From Nematostella vectensis (Eukaryota > Cnidaria > Anthozoa > Actiniaria > Edwardsiidae): a stretch of 64,000 nt of DNA. This document shows, in pieces, positions 22,425-35,400 of this stretch. The notes under the pieces are model-generated. The model was not told the origin of the DNA, searched no databases, and was given only the letters and a program-made list of their open reading frames with translations. Numbering within the stretch: position 1 is the stretch's first letter; each line of letters begins with the position of its first letter. Made by a program: the position numbers and the translations under genes. The stretch covers positions 11,583,501 through 11,647,500 of the forward strand of contig NC_064047.1 in assembly GCF_932526225.1 (NCBI RefSeq), in the 5' to 3' direction.

Positions 22425-23752
22425 AAAATTTAAAAGAGATATTCATTTGGAAGCGTAAACACAAACCAAATGCATTTTATAATTTTCTGGCTTTACTTGA
22501 AACAGAGCCAAACACCCAACTAATTTTTTTGTCATAAAATGAAAAAAAATTCAACAAATCAAAGCAATAATTGTGATAACAACGCTTGTCAGAATGACAA
22601 CGTGCATTTGAAAGCATAAACAATGTTATAAGAGACTTAATTTTCTTTAAATTTGGTGTTACTTGCATAGGTTTCAAAATGGACGAAGTGTTCATTTTTA
22701 ACTTCCTCAAGTTACGAAAAGGAACAATCAGGTTACAAAAAGGAACCAATGTTACTTTTCGTAACCAAATTTATGGAACAACAAATTTTACAAAAAGGAT
22801 CATGAATCATGATCATTTCAAGAGTTCGTCATATACTTTGTTATCCAAAATTATAAATACAAAAACATGTGTGGCTGTTTAGGATTCTTTAAATGATTTC
22901 TTGTCAATGATAAACAAACACTTGTCTTGGGCTTTGCAGTTATACATTTAAACCAACAATCGTCCTGCCTTTTTTTAAAGATCATCCAAACTTAATTGAA
23001 GTTCTCTGGCAATTCAACACGAACCCACCATGCATTATTGTTCCATTGGGAGTAAAGGAGTGGAGTCCCCAAGACCTTGGTAATTATCATGGACGGGAGA
23101 AGCTACGATGACTCAGTGCAGGATGTAACTGCTGTAGGGACGATAGCAGCTTGGTAGCGAACACGCGGGCGCAGGGTGTAAATTATGGATATTTATTGGT
23201 AAGATATCGTAAACTGAAAGGCAATAAACAAATAAAGCTATGTGTAGTACAAACTGTAACATTGAGATCATCCACAGTGATAGGAAATACTTGGATAATA
23301 TTACAATAACAGCGTGATAAATCACAATCAAGGATCCCGGCTATGGGAACGCGAATATGCAGTTAAATGATACTAAAATGATTCTTAGTTGGAATCGTAA
23401 TTGTAATGATAATCGATAACACAGAGGTCATTGTGCCAGGGCGCACAAACATGTGACCGTGACGCTAAACTACAGACCTTAAAACGGTGCACTTACTAGA
23501 AGAATAGCACCTAGCAATATCACCGAGATTACACTAATTACATAGGGATAACCATAGTTAAAAACTCAAATAACATTCCCGCTTGTAGGCTTGAAGTTGG
23601 ACTTCATGATTCTATTTGCATGACGCTAACAGAGGTGTACTCAAAACTGCGCAATCTGATAACTAACGCTAATCACTAAATACTAATCACGTGTTGATGA
23701 ATTAGGGTCCAGGCCTAGGCGGCCGTTACACAGGACGCGGCTATCAAATGTC
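22425..23752. other. Non-coding stretch
   Basis: No exon is supported. A run of CCTCACCTCACC and CGCCTCGCCT simple repeat lies at 23752-23800, at the edge of the retroelement remnant. Confidence 0.35.
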
Positions 23753-24480
23753 TCACCTCACCTCACCTCTTCTCACCTCGCCTCGCCTCGCCTCACCACA
23801 CCATACCACATTTTGCTTGAAAACTCTGGCAGTCGCTGTTGAAAATGATTCGATGCTTGACTTGGATAGACTCCATTCTTTCCAAGTCAAGCCTAGCCCG
23901 AAAGATGAGTTGAGGTGAGATTTCAGGTTTGATTGAAATCTCACAACTTTGAATGTTATGGCCACTAGCGGAACCAAGTTCTTTCCTGTGTAGGTATGTA
24001 GTTTTAGATCAGTATGCTCCAGGGGCACATGACGCAAACACTCGCGGTATTTGGCCTCGCTTATAACTGAGACAGCAGCCCCAATATCTAGTTCCATTAG
24101 AAACCCAATCCCTTCTACCTCTATGTCGACACTGATGGGTTACCTAGATTGCTTAGAGCCCACTTTATACCATGCCACCCATCGTCACCCTCTGTTTCCT
24201 CTCCCATAGTTTTCGTTCATAACCTTGACTCCTGTATTGGTTGCCAAGGCCACCTCTGGTTTGCGATTACGGTTAGCGAAATCGTTGCGCGCCACAAGGG
24301 CAGACTTCTCTGGCTTCATGTGTTCTCTTAGTGCTTTCACAATAGCATCGTACGTTATCTTGTCGTCCTTCGGTTTTGCAGTCTGTATCAATTCCTTCAA
24401 GTGTTGCAACTTCTTCAACCTCAAGATGCTTCAAAACTAAAAATGACCCAACTTCAACTGGAAATCAGTCGTTCTTATGT
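23753..24480 (-). mobile_element. Ty3/gypsy-type retrotransposon remnant (gag end and protease)
   Basis: Minus-strand 24440-24185 reads LKKLQHLKELIQTAKPKDDK and continues IVKALREHMKPEKSALVARN then FANRNRKPE, a pattern typical of gag-encoded capsid ends in metazoan gypsy elements. Downstream, 24097-23753 starts MELDIGAAVSVISEAKYREC and continues LHTYTGKNLVPL, the aspartic-protease start of pol. The usual D-T-G catalytic triplet is D-I-G here. No reverse transcriptase or LTR follows. The two pieces are in broken frames, so this is a dead fragment. Confidence 0.7.
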
Positions 24481-24639
24481 GTGTATCACATGCGTGTTGC
24501 GTCAGGCTCTTCTAGAGCGTTCACCAACCAGAAAACGCGAGCGATGTTTAAATGTTCCTGATCGGAAAACGCAAGGAAAATTAAACCTCGTTTTGTCGAA
24601 ATCCTCGCATCTTCCTCGCGTTTTCCGCGTTTATCAAGA

Positions 24640-25310
24640 AGAATAAAGCGTGTAATGCCAATATTTTCTTGATCGAAAAACGCATAAAAGGTTCCCCGTA
24701 TGATAACAAGACGTTTTCAGATGATGCTTCACCACCCTCTCCCCCAAAAAAATGCACTCCCCAAAAAGCCAAGACTAGTGCACAGATAGATCACATCAAT
24801 ACAGCTCAGCTCGCCTGGAAAATTGCGTATGACAGGTCCCCACTTATACTATCACCATCTGACTTTGGGGAGAGGAATGAATTTTCCCCTGGATCTCCCA
24901 GAATGCTTTGCAATCCGTAATGGCATCCAAGTGGTTTTACAAGCCTTCAAAGGGTGGACATTGTGTTTTGAGGCCATGGCAATGAACCTGGAGGATCCGA
25001 ATAAAGGTATCTATTTGTGTCTTGAGCTGTGGTTGCTGATCTCTTTCCCTTGTGTGGTATTTTGAGCGTTTTGTTAAGAGGGGTGATTCTGCTCTTCTTT
25101 CCTTGTTCGATTTGAAATTTGTCAAAGAAGCTGTAATATTATTTGGCTTTAGAGTACTTTCTATCACTTAGGTTGGGTGCATATCTTCAAGACCATTTAT
25201 CCCTTAGACTGATGCTTGGGTATCTTTATCTTGTTGTGTTTATTTTGCATTTATGAATTTTTTGGGTCGTGGGTACTTCTTAAAGCCGGTACAGACCGGT
25301 TGAGGGGTCA
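24640..25310. other. Stretch with one outlying copy of the 96-bp unit
   Basis: At about 24790-24845 a diverged copy of the discoidin-end unit occurs alone (CATCAATACAGCTCAGCTCG and TATGACAGGTCCCCACTT), about 500 bp from the main array. Otherwise no feature is supported. Confidence 0.5.
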
Positions 25311-25319
25311 ATGTCTTAT

Positions 25320-26900
25320 AGACCACATCCATACAGCTCAGCTCACAGGTAGATGTGCCTATGCCAGGTCCACACTATCTATACAAATATCAGACAGACA
25401 GGACAGCATCTTTTAGATCACATTCACACAGCTCAGCTCACAGGGAAATACGCCTATGCCAGGTCCACACTATATTATACAAATAGCAGTCAGACAGATT
25501 CATGTTCACATCCATACAGCTCAGCTCGCAGGGAGATGTGCCTATGCCAGGTCCACACTATATTATACAAATATCAGTCAGACAGGACAGCATCTTATTC
25601 ATCACATCCATACAGCTCAGCTCGCAGGGGGATGTGCTTATGCCAGGTCCACACTATACTGCATACATATCAGTCAGACAGGACAGCATCTTATAGATTA
25701 CATCCATACAGCTCAGCTCGCAGGGAGATGTGCCCATGCCAGGTCCACACAATATTATACAAATATCAGTCAGACAGGACAGCATCTTATAGACCACATC
25801 CATACAGCTCAGCTCGCAGGGAGATGTGCCTATGCCAGGTCCATACTATACTACATACATATCAGTCAGACAGGACAGCATCTTATAGATTACATCCATA
25901 CAGCTCAGCTCGCAGGGAGATGTGCCCATGCCAGGTCCACACAATATTATACAAATATCAGTCAGACAGGACAGCATCTTATAGACCACATCCATACAGC
26001 TCAGCTCGCAGGGAGATGTGCCTATGCCAGGTCCATACTATACTACATACATATCAGTCAGACAGGACAGCATCTTATAGATTACATCCATACAGCTCAG
26101 CTCGCAGGGAGATGTGCCCATGCCAGGTCCACACTATACTACATAAATATCAGTCAGACAGGACAGCATCTTATAGACCACATCCATACAGCTCAACTCG
26201 CAGGGAGATGTGCCTATGCCAGGTCCACACTATATTATACAAATATCGGTCAGACAGGACAGCATCTTATAGATTACATCCATACAGCTCAGCTCGCAGG
26301 GAGATGTGCTTATGCCAGGTCCACACTATACTATACAAATATCAGTCAGACAGGACAGCATCTTATAGATCACATCCATACAGCTCAGCTCGCAGGGAGA
26401 TGTGCCCATGCCAGGTCCACACTATATTATACAAATATCAGACAGACAGGACAGCATCTTATAGACCACATCCATACAGCTCAGCTCGCAGGGAGATGTG
26501 CCCATGCCAGGTCCACACTATACTACATAAATATCAGTCAGACAGGACAGCATCTTATAGATTACATCCATACAGCTCAGCTCGCAGGGAGATGTGCCCA
26601 TGCCAGGTCCACATTATACTACATAAATATCAGTCAGACAGGACAGCATCTTATAGATTACATCCATACAGCTTAGCTCGCAGGGAGACGTGCCTACGCC
26701 AGGTCCACACTATACTATCAAATATCAGTCAGACAGGACAGCATCTTATAGATTACATCCATACAGCTCAGATCACAGGGAGATGTGCTTATGCCAGGTC
26801 CACACTATACTACATAAATATATGTCACAGAGACAGAATCTTATAGGTCGCATCCATACAGCTCAGCTCGCAGGGAGATGTGTTCATGCCAGGTCTTAGC
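25320..26900 (-). repeat. 96-bp minisatellite copying the 3' end of the discoidin gene
   Basis: About 16-17 units with a 96-bp period. On the minus strand each has ACCTGGCATAGGCACATCTC then CCTGCGAGCTGAGCTGTATG and a TAA shortly after. This matches the end of the last discoidin exon (TWHEHISLRAELYGC, then stop), with about 50 bp of downstream sequence (AGATGCTGTCCTGTCTGACT). The period is divisible by 3, so long open frames appear on the plus strand; these are not genes. Confidence 0.92.
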
Positions 26901-29435
26901 GATGATGCGGACGTAACGTACTCTTGGGTGGTAGGGAAGCGGATGAGAGACCACGGTGCTATTGTCTTGGTTGCCGGGGAATACCTATGAAAGAAGATAC
27001 ACATATCATAGCGGAGCTCCCCTGCGGAGCCCCATAGTCATAGAAATGTGATATAGCTATACGGTAAAGTTCCCATGGTCACGATGGGATTCCTGTGTTT
27101 TCCGTATGTCCTTGCCCTTCGCGTCTCTGATTGGTCGAAAATTGAATGGCGCGAAAGTGGGGACGCGCGCGTACTAGCCAATCAGAATCGAGAAATTTGT
27201 GCATATATTTTTATATACGATTAACTTTTTTTTTATAATTTTACCTGATGTAACTTGTGCAATAATTTTGAAAGAAACAAATTTATCTATCACACTTGTG
27301 GTAGTTTCACAAATTGTATAGCAGCTCTTCATATTTACCTGGCATTAACTTGCAAAAACTTTATAGATACGAACAATTATAGATACGAACAATCCGTTCA
27401 ACAATCCGAACAATTATAGATACGAACAATCTGTTCAACAATCCGAACAATTATAGATACGAACAGCTCCGTTTTAGGCAGTGCATATATAAATAAAGTA
27501 CCTTTTTTGTGTTTTCTAATTAAGAGAGAAATCATTCGGCCCAAGGACAAAAGTCGTGTAATATAATTTTCATATTTTCACATTGTTTTAGGGTATATAA
27601 CTTACGATATAAATGTCAATATTTAATCGGTACTCTTTGCACCGTCTAGTAAAACATTTTTATTTTAATAAGTTTGAAAAGTAATACACCGTTGAATTTG
27701 ACAAAGAATTTTATAAATAAAAACAGTGCCTTTTCTTGAATTGAAATTCAAGATATTTCACTACACACGATTATTATTACAGCAGACCTTAAAGTTTCCT
27801 GGATTTTATTTTCACGCTCATTAAAGGTAATTGCTCGAAATTCTGTTAATATTATTTTATATCTGTGTCGCCATCGCTGTTCAATAACGAACGCGAAGAC
27901 AGTTTTTTATAAACCATTTCATTGTCGAGGCAACTATTTAAGTCACATACAAGAACAAAAATAAGAGCTCTGAGTTGTTCAGAATAATTTTCTTGTTAGA
28001 GCACACGTCAACTTTGCCGACGTCGCGTGCACAACATTCTGTATGAAAAAGGCGCCTTAAAAGGCCTTGGTAAAGGTATTTTTGACACCACTGTTTGTTT
28101 TTGTAGTTTTTGCAAAACCTGTATCAATAGTTCTTAAACTTTATTTTTGCAAATAGAATTGTTCCGTAAATCGCATTTTACATTCGCATTTATCGCATTT
28201 GTCCGGCTAAAATGGGCCTTTGCAGTTTCCCGTGACCTGTTGTCCGTGAATTCACGCCAAATATCGAGCTTGTCGGCGTAAACTCGCGACGGCTTTAAAG
28301 ATATCGCCTTTAAAATTTCGGGATCTGATAGATAATTATGCCAGGTCATAAAGTGTTTGAGGAATTTTCATTTTTCGACTGAAGATCGCTTTTATAGCAC
28401 TTTTCGAGCCCAAATCTCGCCAAAAATGAGAGTTCCAAATTTGATTCCTGATATTTTGTTGACAGTGTCAAATAACAAAAAGTCCTCACACACTTTGGTA
28501 GATCATCTATCTGTCATTGAAATGCAATTACGTGCAAGTGCATGCGCAATAACGCGAAGGTGCATTACGCTCTAGAGTAAACTCCGTACTTTTGAGTTTG
28601 AGGCCTCAAAACTTATTCATTATTATTATAATTCATCTCATTTTTATGCGTCTTGATGTACCGGATCTTTGTGTTGATGTAACTATAAATCAGGTGGGTA
28701 TCAATTAGAATTCTAGTCGAAGTCTCACACGCATGGATGTTGGTTTGTAAAGATCTGTCAAACAACGATTCGACTTCAATATCGCATTTAAAAAAGAGCC
28801 CGAGAAAACTGTGTTTTTTGCGAGAGCAAAACTGTTTTTAAATACGTTGGTGAAACAATAGCGTGGACAAAACGACCGCAATTCTGTTCGACATGAAGTC
28901 ATTTATTGGACACGTCCAAGAAAACAAAGCGTATTTTACAACAGTAATCCTTACTTCGCCGTATCTTACCTTTGCGTGCCCCTGTTCGTCGTAGTAAGGA
29001 GTCCAAGCTTGTCCATCCCGACTGTGGCTCAACTCGTACGATGTGACCCACTGAAGGGAAATTCCCCTGCCTTGAGTCGCTATCTAGCGATACCAAACAA
29101 TCCTTCCAATCAAAAATTATCGAAAAAATCCTGTATTATTTTAATTCGAATTTTGGACTTTAATTCGTGTCGTCAAACACATGTAAGAAGCATGACAAAT
29201 GCTGTTATTCGCCAATTCTAAGTTAGTTTTTATTGTTTCCTATTTTCAAATCCAAATACAACCTTGAAAAGCTTTTAGGTTTTGTTTATGAAAAAGGTGG
29301 TTTTACAGCTCGAACGTTTCAGTATTCCATGGAACCTTGAAATCCAGTGTTCCACCAATTCACGTATTGAAATATATCATCATCATTATCACCATCATCA
29401 TCATCATCATCACCATCACCATCATCATCATCATC

Positions 29436-29487
<52 letters not shown>

Positions 29488-32400
29488 CCATCATCACCAT
29501 CATCATCACCACCATCACCATCATCACCATCATCACTATCACCATCACCATCGCTATCATCACCATCATCACTATCACCATCACCATCGCTATCATCACC
29601 ATCATCACCATCGCTATCTTCACCATCATCATTATCACCATCACCATCATCATTATCACCATCATCATTACCATCGCCATCATCATCGTTATCATCTCAC
29701 CATCATTATCGCTATCATCATCGCTATCATCACCATCGCTATCATCACCATCATCATCATCACCACCACTACCACCACCACCACCATCATCCACCATTAT
29801 CATCATCATCGTCGCCGTCGTCGTCGTCGTCATCATCACTATGCTATGTTGATAAATCGACCGTGAGAATTTTTTTATTTTTTTTTTAACGGCGGAAACC
29901 GATCAGATAGTGTTGGTAGGTGTGCGTATAGGTGTTATGTGTAATTACTTTCGAAATTTTGTGATTCACCCCTGACAATGGCCAAAAAACCTCCATGATG
30001 GTCGATTTATCAACAAGCCATAACTCTCCCCCTAAAAACCCGGGGGATCTCAAATTTTTTCAAAAGGTAGTCATGGCCTTTCAAAGCTATGGTGCCAAGT
30101 TTCATTGAATTTGAACACTCTGATATGAGAATATTGATAATGTTGTATAAGACCCTAGGGGAGGTGTATAACTGAACTTTACCTGACTTTTTTGTAAAAA
30201 AGCAAATTTTCGAAAAAAGAACCCTTGATTTTTGGTTGAAGATGTGAAGCTATAGCAACCAAGTTTGGATGGTGGTTATAACTTGCAAAGATCTCTGTGC
30301 TGTGAAGCGCAATTGTTGCGGTGCGCAGCGCAGGAGATAGCATTTCGCTATTCAAGTCGAATTATCAACACAAAAAGAACGTGATTTTTTGTCGGAAAAG
30401 TCCCTTGCAGCGATAGAAGAAGTCCCTATAATGGTCCGTGCTGAGATCCCGACGGAGAGAAAAGAGCCTCGCGTGAATGTAAAAGTAATGTATTGTAAAA
30501 GCATCTAGATAAAAAATCTGTAAGGATAATAATTTCTAAAAATGGGGAACACCGTTACTAGTCATAATACGGGAAAGTTATTCGTTACCATGACCTGCAC
30601 TCTAACAGTGATCTGCTCTCGTGTAAGGCGTGTTATTTCAAATATGTAGGCTCTATTACAACTAAGTTCTGGATACGCTTTGATAATCAAAATAAAAAAA
30701 ATAGTAGAATAGTTAACCACAAAAAAGATCAGTGGCTGAGGCCGATGACCTGGTGTACAGGTACATCAACTCGAATGGACATTGGTGTCATTGGGGAACT
30801 AGCGGACTTGGCGCACAACCCCTGTGTACGCGCACATCAACTCGAATGGACACAGGTGTCATTGGGGAACTAGCGGACTTGACGCACAACCCCTGTGTAC
30901 GCGCACATCAACTCGAATGGACACAGGTGTCATTGGGGAACTAGCGGACTTGACGCTCAAGTGTATTAAGGCTTGGATCCTAAGCTAAAACAGTTGAAAT
31001 TTTGAAAGTTGCCTTAAAGTGAGTTTACATTGCCTTAAATGCACCATTTTTGGTCAAAACATCAAACTCGGCAATGTTAGCTGATTGGTAATGTTTTATT
31101 TTGAGTAATGACGTCATCCAGCCGATCACGTGACTTTTGCAAATCAATATTTCCAAAAATTCTGCGCTGGTGGATACGCTATAAAAAAGAAAACATCGCA
31201 TGTTTTTATGTTTCTTTGAAACACATCTGCACACTGATGTCTTAACCGGCAAGAAAAGTTTTACCTTTTGGTCACAAATCAACATTTTAATTCGCAGCAG
31301 GTCACGTGACTTAACAAAATAATTAATATCTTGTTAACGGCAGAGAAAAGTTTGGATGCTAAAACTCTATCATATTACAAACATAAAGTCAACACTTATT
31401 TAGTAAACATCTTTGTCCAAGCTGTTTCCCCCACCGGCGGAAAGGCAAAAAACTATTTTGTCACGTGATCTATTATGTGACGTCATCACCAGCAAGAAAA
31501 CATTACGAAAATGTTAAGGCCGGCGACTTTAATCATCTTGCCAAAAAGAACGAATTTAAGGCGATGTTAACAAAGTTTATGGCAAAAAGTTATATTCGAT
31601 GCTAAAAGCAATCTAACCAGGCCTTAATATACTTGAGCGCACAACCCCTGTGTACGCGCCTTATTAATCAATCTACATTTTTCCCGAGTGTGGCAGCTTT
31701 ATAATAAACACGGTTTTGTTGCGGCTTCTAGAATGTATCCGTGCTAGGAGCTAAAAGAATCTTAGACAAATTATCGGGAAAGATCTTTTTTTCAGATAAA
31801 TGTCTTTTTTGTGTACTGTGCGTTGGTTTAATTGCGCCTTCTATGTATTTGGGTTGATAGTCTGGGAATAATGTTTTGACCAACATTGCAGCTCTGATAA
31901 ATTCACGGATAATTTTTTTTCTTAAATTTAACGGAAAGTTATCGTCAACGAATTGCCGGAAGATCTTTATTCAAACTTTTAAAAATACCCTACACGCTTT
32001 AATTAGATAGGAACAAATCACTTTTTCAGCTACAACCTATAACACAATCGACCTCCCCTGCTTTAGAATATGCAACGAGGTGTTGATGTTGGCTGATGTG
32101 ATACTGTAAAGAGCGTTAAAAAGATATATACGGACAGACGCGTTTCGAGACTCTTGCCTCTTCATCGTTGTCTAGTGCCGAACGTGTCTGTCATATCTAT
32201 GTAAATGCTTATTGTATCACTTTTTTATTTCAGGAAGATTTATTATCGTTACCACATGAAGGTTTACTACATTTCTTCTCAAGCAATTAAGTCGAATTAT
32301 CAACAATTTAGTTATCAACAGTCGAAGTCGAATTATCAACTGTCGAAGTCGAATTATCAACATTAGCAAGCCGATATATCAACATTAGCGTCGTCGTCAT

Positions 32401-35400
32401 CGTCAACGTCGTCGTCACCGTCATCGTCGTCGTCGTCGTCATCATTGTGTACCCACCTTGGTTAGCAGCACCTCTCTTCCGATATCCACCTGCAGGTACT
32501 CGCCGGCTGCATTTATTCCTGCGCACCAGGCCTTCGTGTCCCGTTCGAAGTGAATTCGTCCTTCTTTCGGGGCGCAATGATTATCGTTAATATAGTAAGA
32601 CAATGCAGTCATCGCGGAGTCGGGTATCCCTCTAGACTGAAGACCGAGTGGATTTTCCGAAGAACCGCAAACTAAAGCAATAGAAGCATAAGGTCTGAAC
32701 GAGTAATTATCCGGATAGACACGAATCTGCAAGTTTACATGGGTATTCCCGACATCCAAAATTCCAAGGTCACAAAAAAAGCAAAACTAAAACAGAAAAT
32801 ACAGAGATTAGCCATAGGATTATTTCGGACTGCCGGACCTTTATTTTTTTAGGACCGCATCCGGCTGCCGGACCGTTAGTCACTGTTTCGAAAAGCTGTT
32901 TGATTCGCTACGCGATCGAATACTTGCTATTGCTCACAAATGCAATGGTACTTGTCTAGCTAGTGTAAGAAACACTAGAACACGAGAACAGAAGAAACAA
33001 ACTACTCAAACACATCACAACCACCAGCTATATAGACCATTTTGTGGAACCTCAGTCATATGAACTAAAAGTCGGTTGATAAAGCAACTAGCACACCCCT
33101 CCCCTCCCTGTATAAAAGCACCTTGGTTTCTTAAAAAAACGCACGTGTTGGCGTATTCATCATGGTCATCATCTCTACATCGCTTAGGCACAGCGCGCCT
33201 CGTGACTCCACAGCATTTTTTAACATGTGATAACGAATATCGTGGTATATAAGGGTACATACCATGGAAGACTATGATAAATTCGTGAAGCGCCTTTTCT
33301 ATATTTACCTTCTTTGCAGAGATATATATCGCCAACATTCTGAAAAGTCGGTTGGCATTCCTGACCCTCAGAGCATGGGTTAGACGAACATGGGTTCTGA
33401 ATAGGACGATAGTGTGATCAGTAAAGACCAATAACGCCCTGTTGTCCCCCCCTTGGGAGTGCCATTCCCTTCCCCTACAGAGCTGCAGCAGTGGTGAGAC
33501 GGGAGGGTTGGACAGAGCAAAAAATGGCATTAAATTTTCCAATTATTTTTCAATTTCCATATAAGCTCAAGATTCCGCATACAAGGAGTTCCTCTGACAA
33601 AACGCTTAATTCCAAATGTTAAAGAAATCAAGAAGATATGAAATTTAGATATTAGCTAGCAAATTTGGCTTAATTTCTGATCAGAGACCTACTTCTCCCT
33701 AAAACGAGGAAAATTCATACTTTGAACATTTGAAAATTGCACTTCAAGCCTTATATCTCGAGGATGAGTCCATTAGAAAAAAACACTTTTTGATATGTTT
33801 TTGATATGTTGGTTGGTACATAACATAGGGAACCTCTATGCAAAAATTCAAGCTTAACGAAATTTACCAGACCTTATTTTGGGAAACTTGCCATTTTTTT
33901 GCTCTCTCGGAGGGTTGTGGTTGGTGTTGCATATCCCCCCCTCCGCCCCCCCCCCCCCAAAAAAAAAAAAAAAAAGAAACAGAAAGAAAAAGAATGTGTT
34001 TTGTGATGCTTCACCTTCACCCTGAAAAAACAACTTTGACTCCCTTCCTGCTAGGGACCTCACACAAGGACGACGACAACGGCATTAAAAAAAACGCGCT
34101 CACAGATTGCTGAAAAACGACGTTCTCGTGCGCGAAGGCAAATCTAGAATGGCATTCTTGGGTTGCAAGATATGTTAGCGAAAAAAATACTTTTTCGTGA
34201 AAAATAAAACTATAGACCTTGTAAATACTGTGTTTAAGTCTCCCTATATTTCGCTTTTGCCGATAGAAGGTCAGTACTTAGCGAGTTTGAAGCCCACAAC
34301 AAATGCTATTCCCTATACTGTAAAAAACCTAGCAGTCAGAATTAGGCGTTGAACATAATAAATAACAAATAACCTTTTATTAAACAGAAATGATCACGTT
34401 TCTGTAACTTCTTCTACTTGTTTGGGGGAGTTCTAGCAGCTAATATTATTAGCCCTAATACAACTTTGTTCAGATTTTCCACTCCAAGGATTTAGCATAC
34501 CAGGATTTAGCATATATCCAGTGCAGTCGTGAATATTTTGGGTATGCCATTTATGTCTTTATTTACAGGCTGGAATTATATGGCTTTCAAAATTATTAAA
34601 GGGGGAGAGGGTTACATGTCCCGCCACCCCTGCTATGTTGCTGTATATTCCTGTGTACTCGCCTGATACACATGCAAAAGAAAAAAACTTATCACTGGTC
34701 AACACCTCAGTGCCAAGTGGCACATCTGGGGCTTCACCTGATGGAATTATTATGATCCTGTCCGGTAAAAGATGATTATGGTGACACTCAGTAGCGTGTT
34801 TATTTATAAAGCCAATTTAATTTGTCCATTATCAACAAAGCAATCATACCCTTTTTTATCTGTTAATATATTCAAGGAAAGAGCTGTATTCTGGCCATGA
34901 TGTATATAGAGTAAAACAAAATAGATATAGTTAATGAGTATCAAGAAACCATATGACTTACATATCCCTTTGAGCACACTCAATGAGAAATTGAGGGTTT
35001 TTTTTTTTTGGGGGGGGGGGGTATTGCCTATCAATTTCTTTTGGGTAAGGCTTCCTAGCTCGCAGTGTTTCTCAAGTTTACTCAATCTCCAGGGTCTTTT
35101 CGTTTACGGGAAAAGAGTCGCCGACTTTTCTGTTCGGATAATGCGAAGGAATCTCTTATAACAATTCACTATTCTGAGTTCCAAATCAATTGGACAAAAT
35201 GTCCAAATACCTCTGTTACCACGGAGGAAGCCCATGCTCTGTGAAAGTGAGTGAATTTCAATGTATGATTAATAATCCACAATATCTACAGAGTAATCAC
35301 ACATTTCTGAATTACTTACAACACCAAAGATGACATTGGGATTGTTTTTATTACTTTCAAAAACTAATTGCTGGAAACTCGCGTTTTTCGACTCGGCTTA

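Noticed and set aside
25353-26899. Repetitive plus-strand open frames of 400-500 codons
   Set aside because: The 96-bp unit is a multiple of three, so frames stay open by chance; the biological copy is the minus-strand discoidin end.
29282-29866. Poly-His-like frame
   Set aside because: CAT microsatellite, no start context or splice support.
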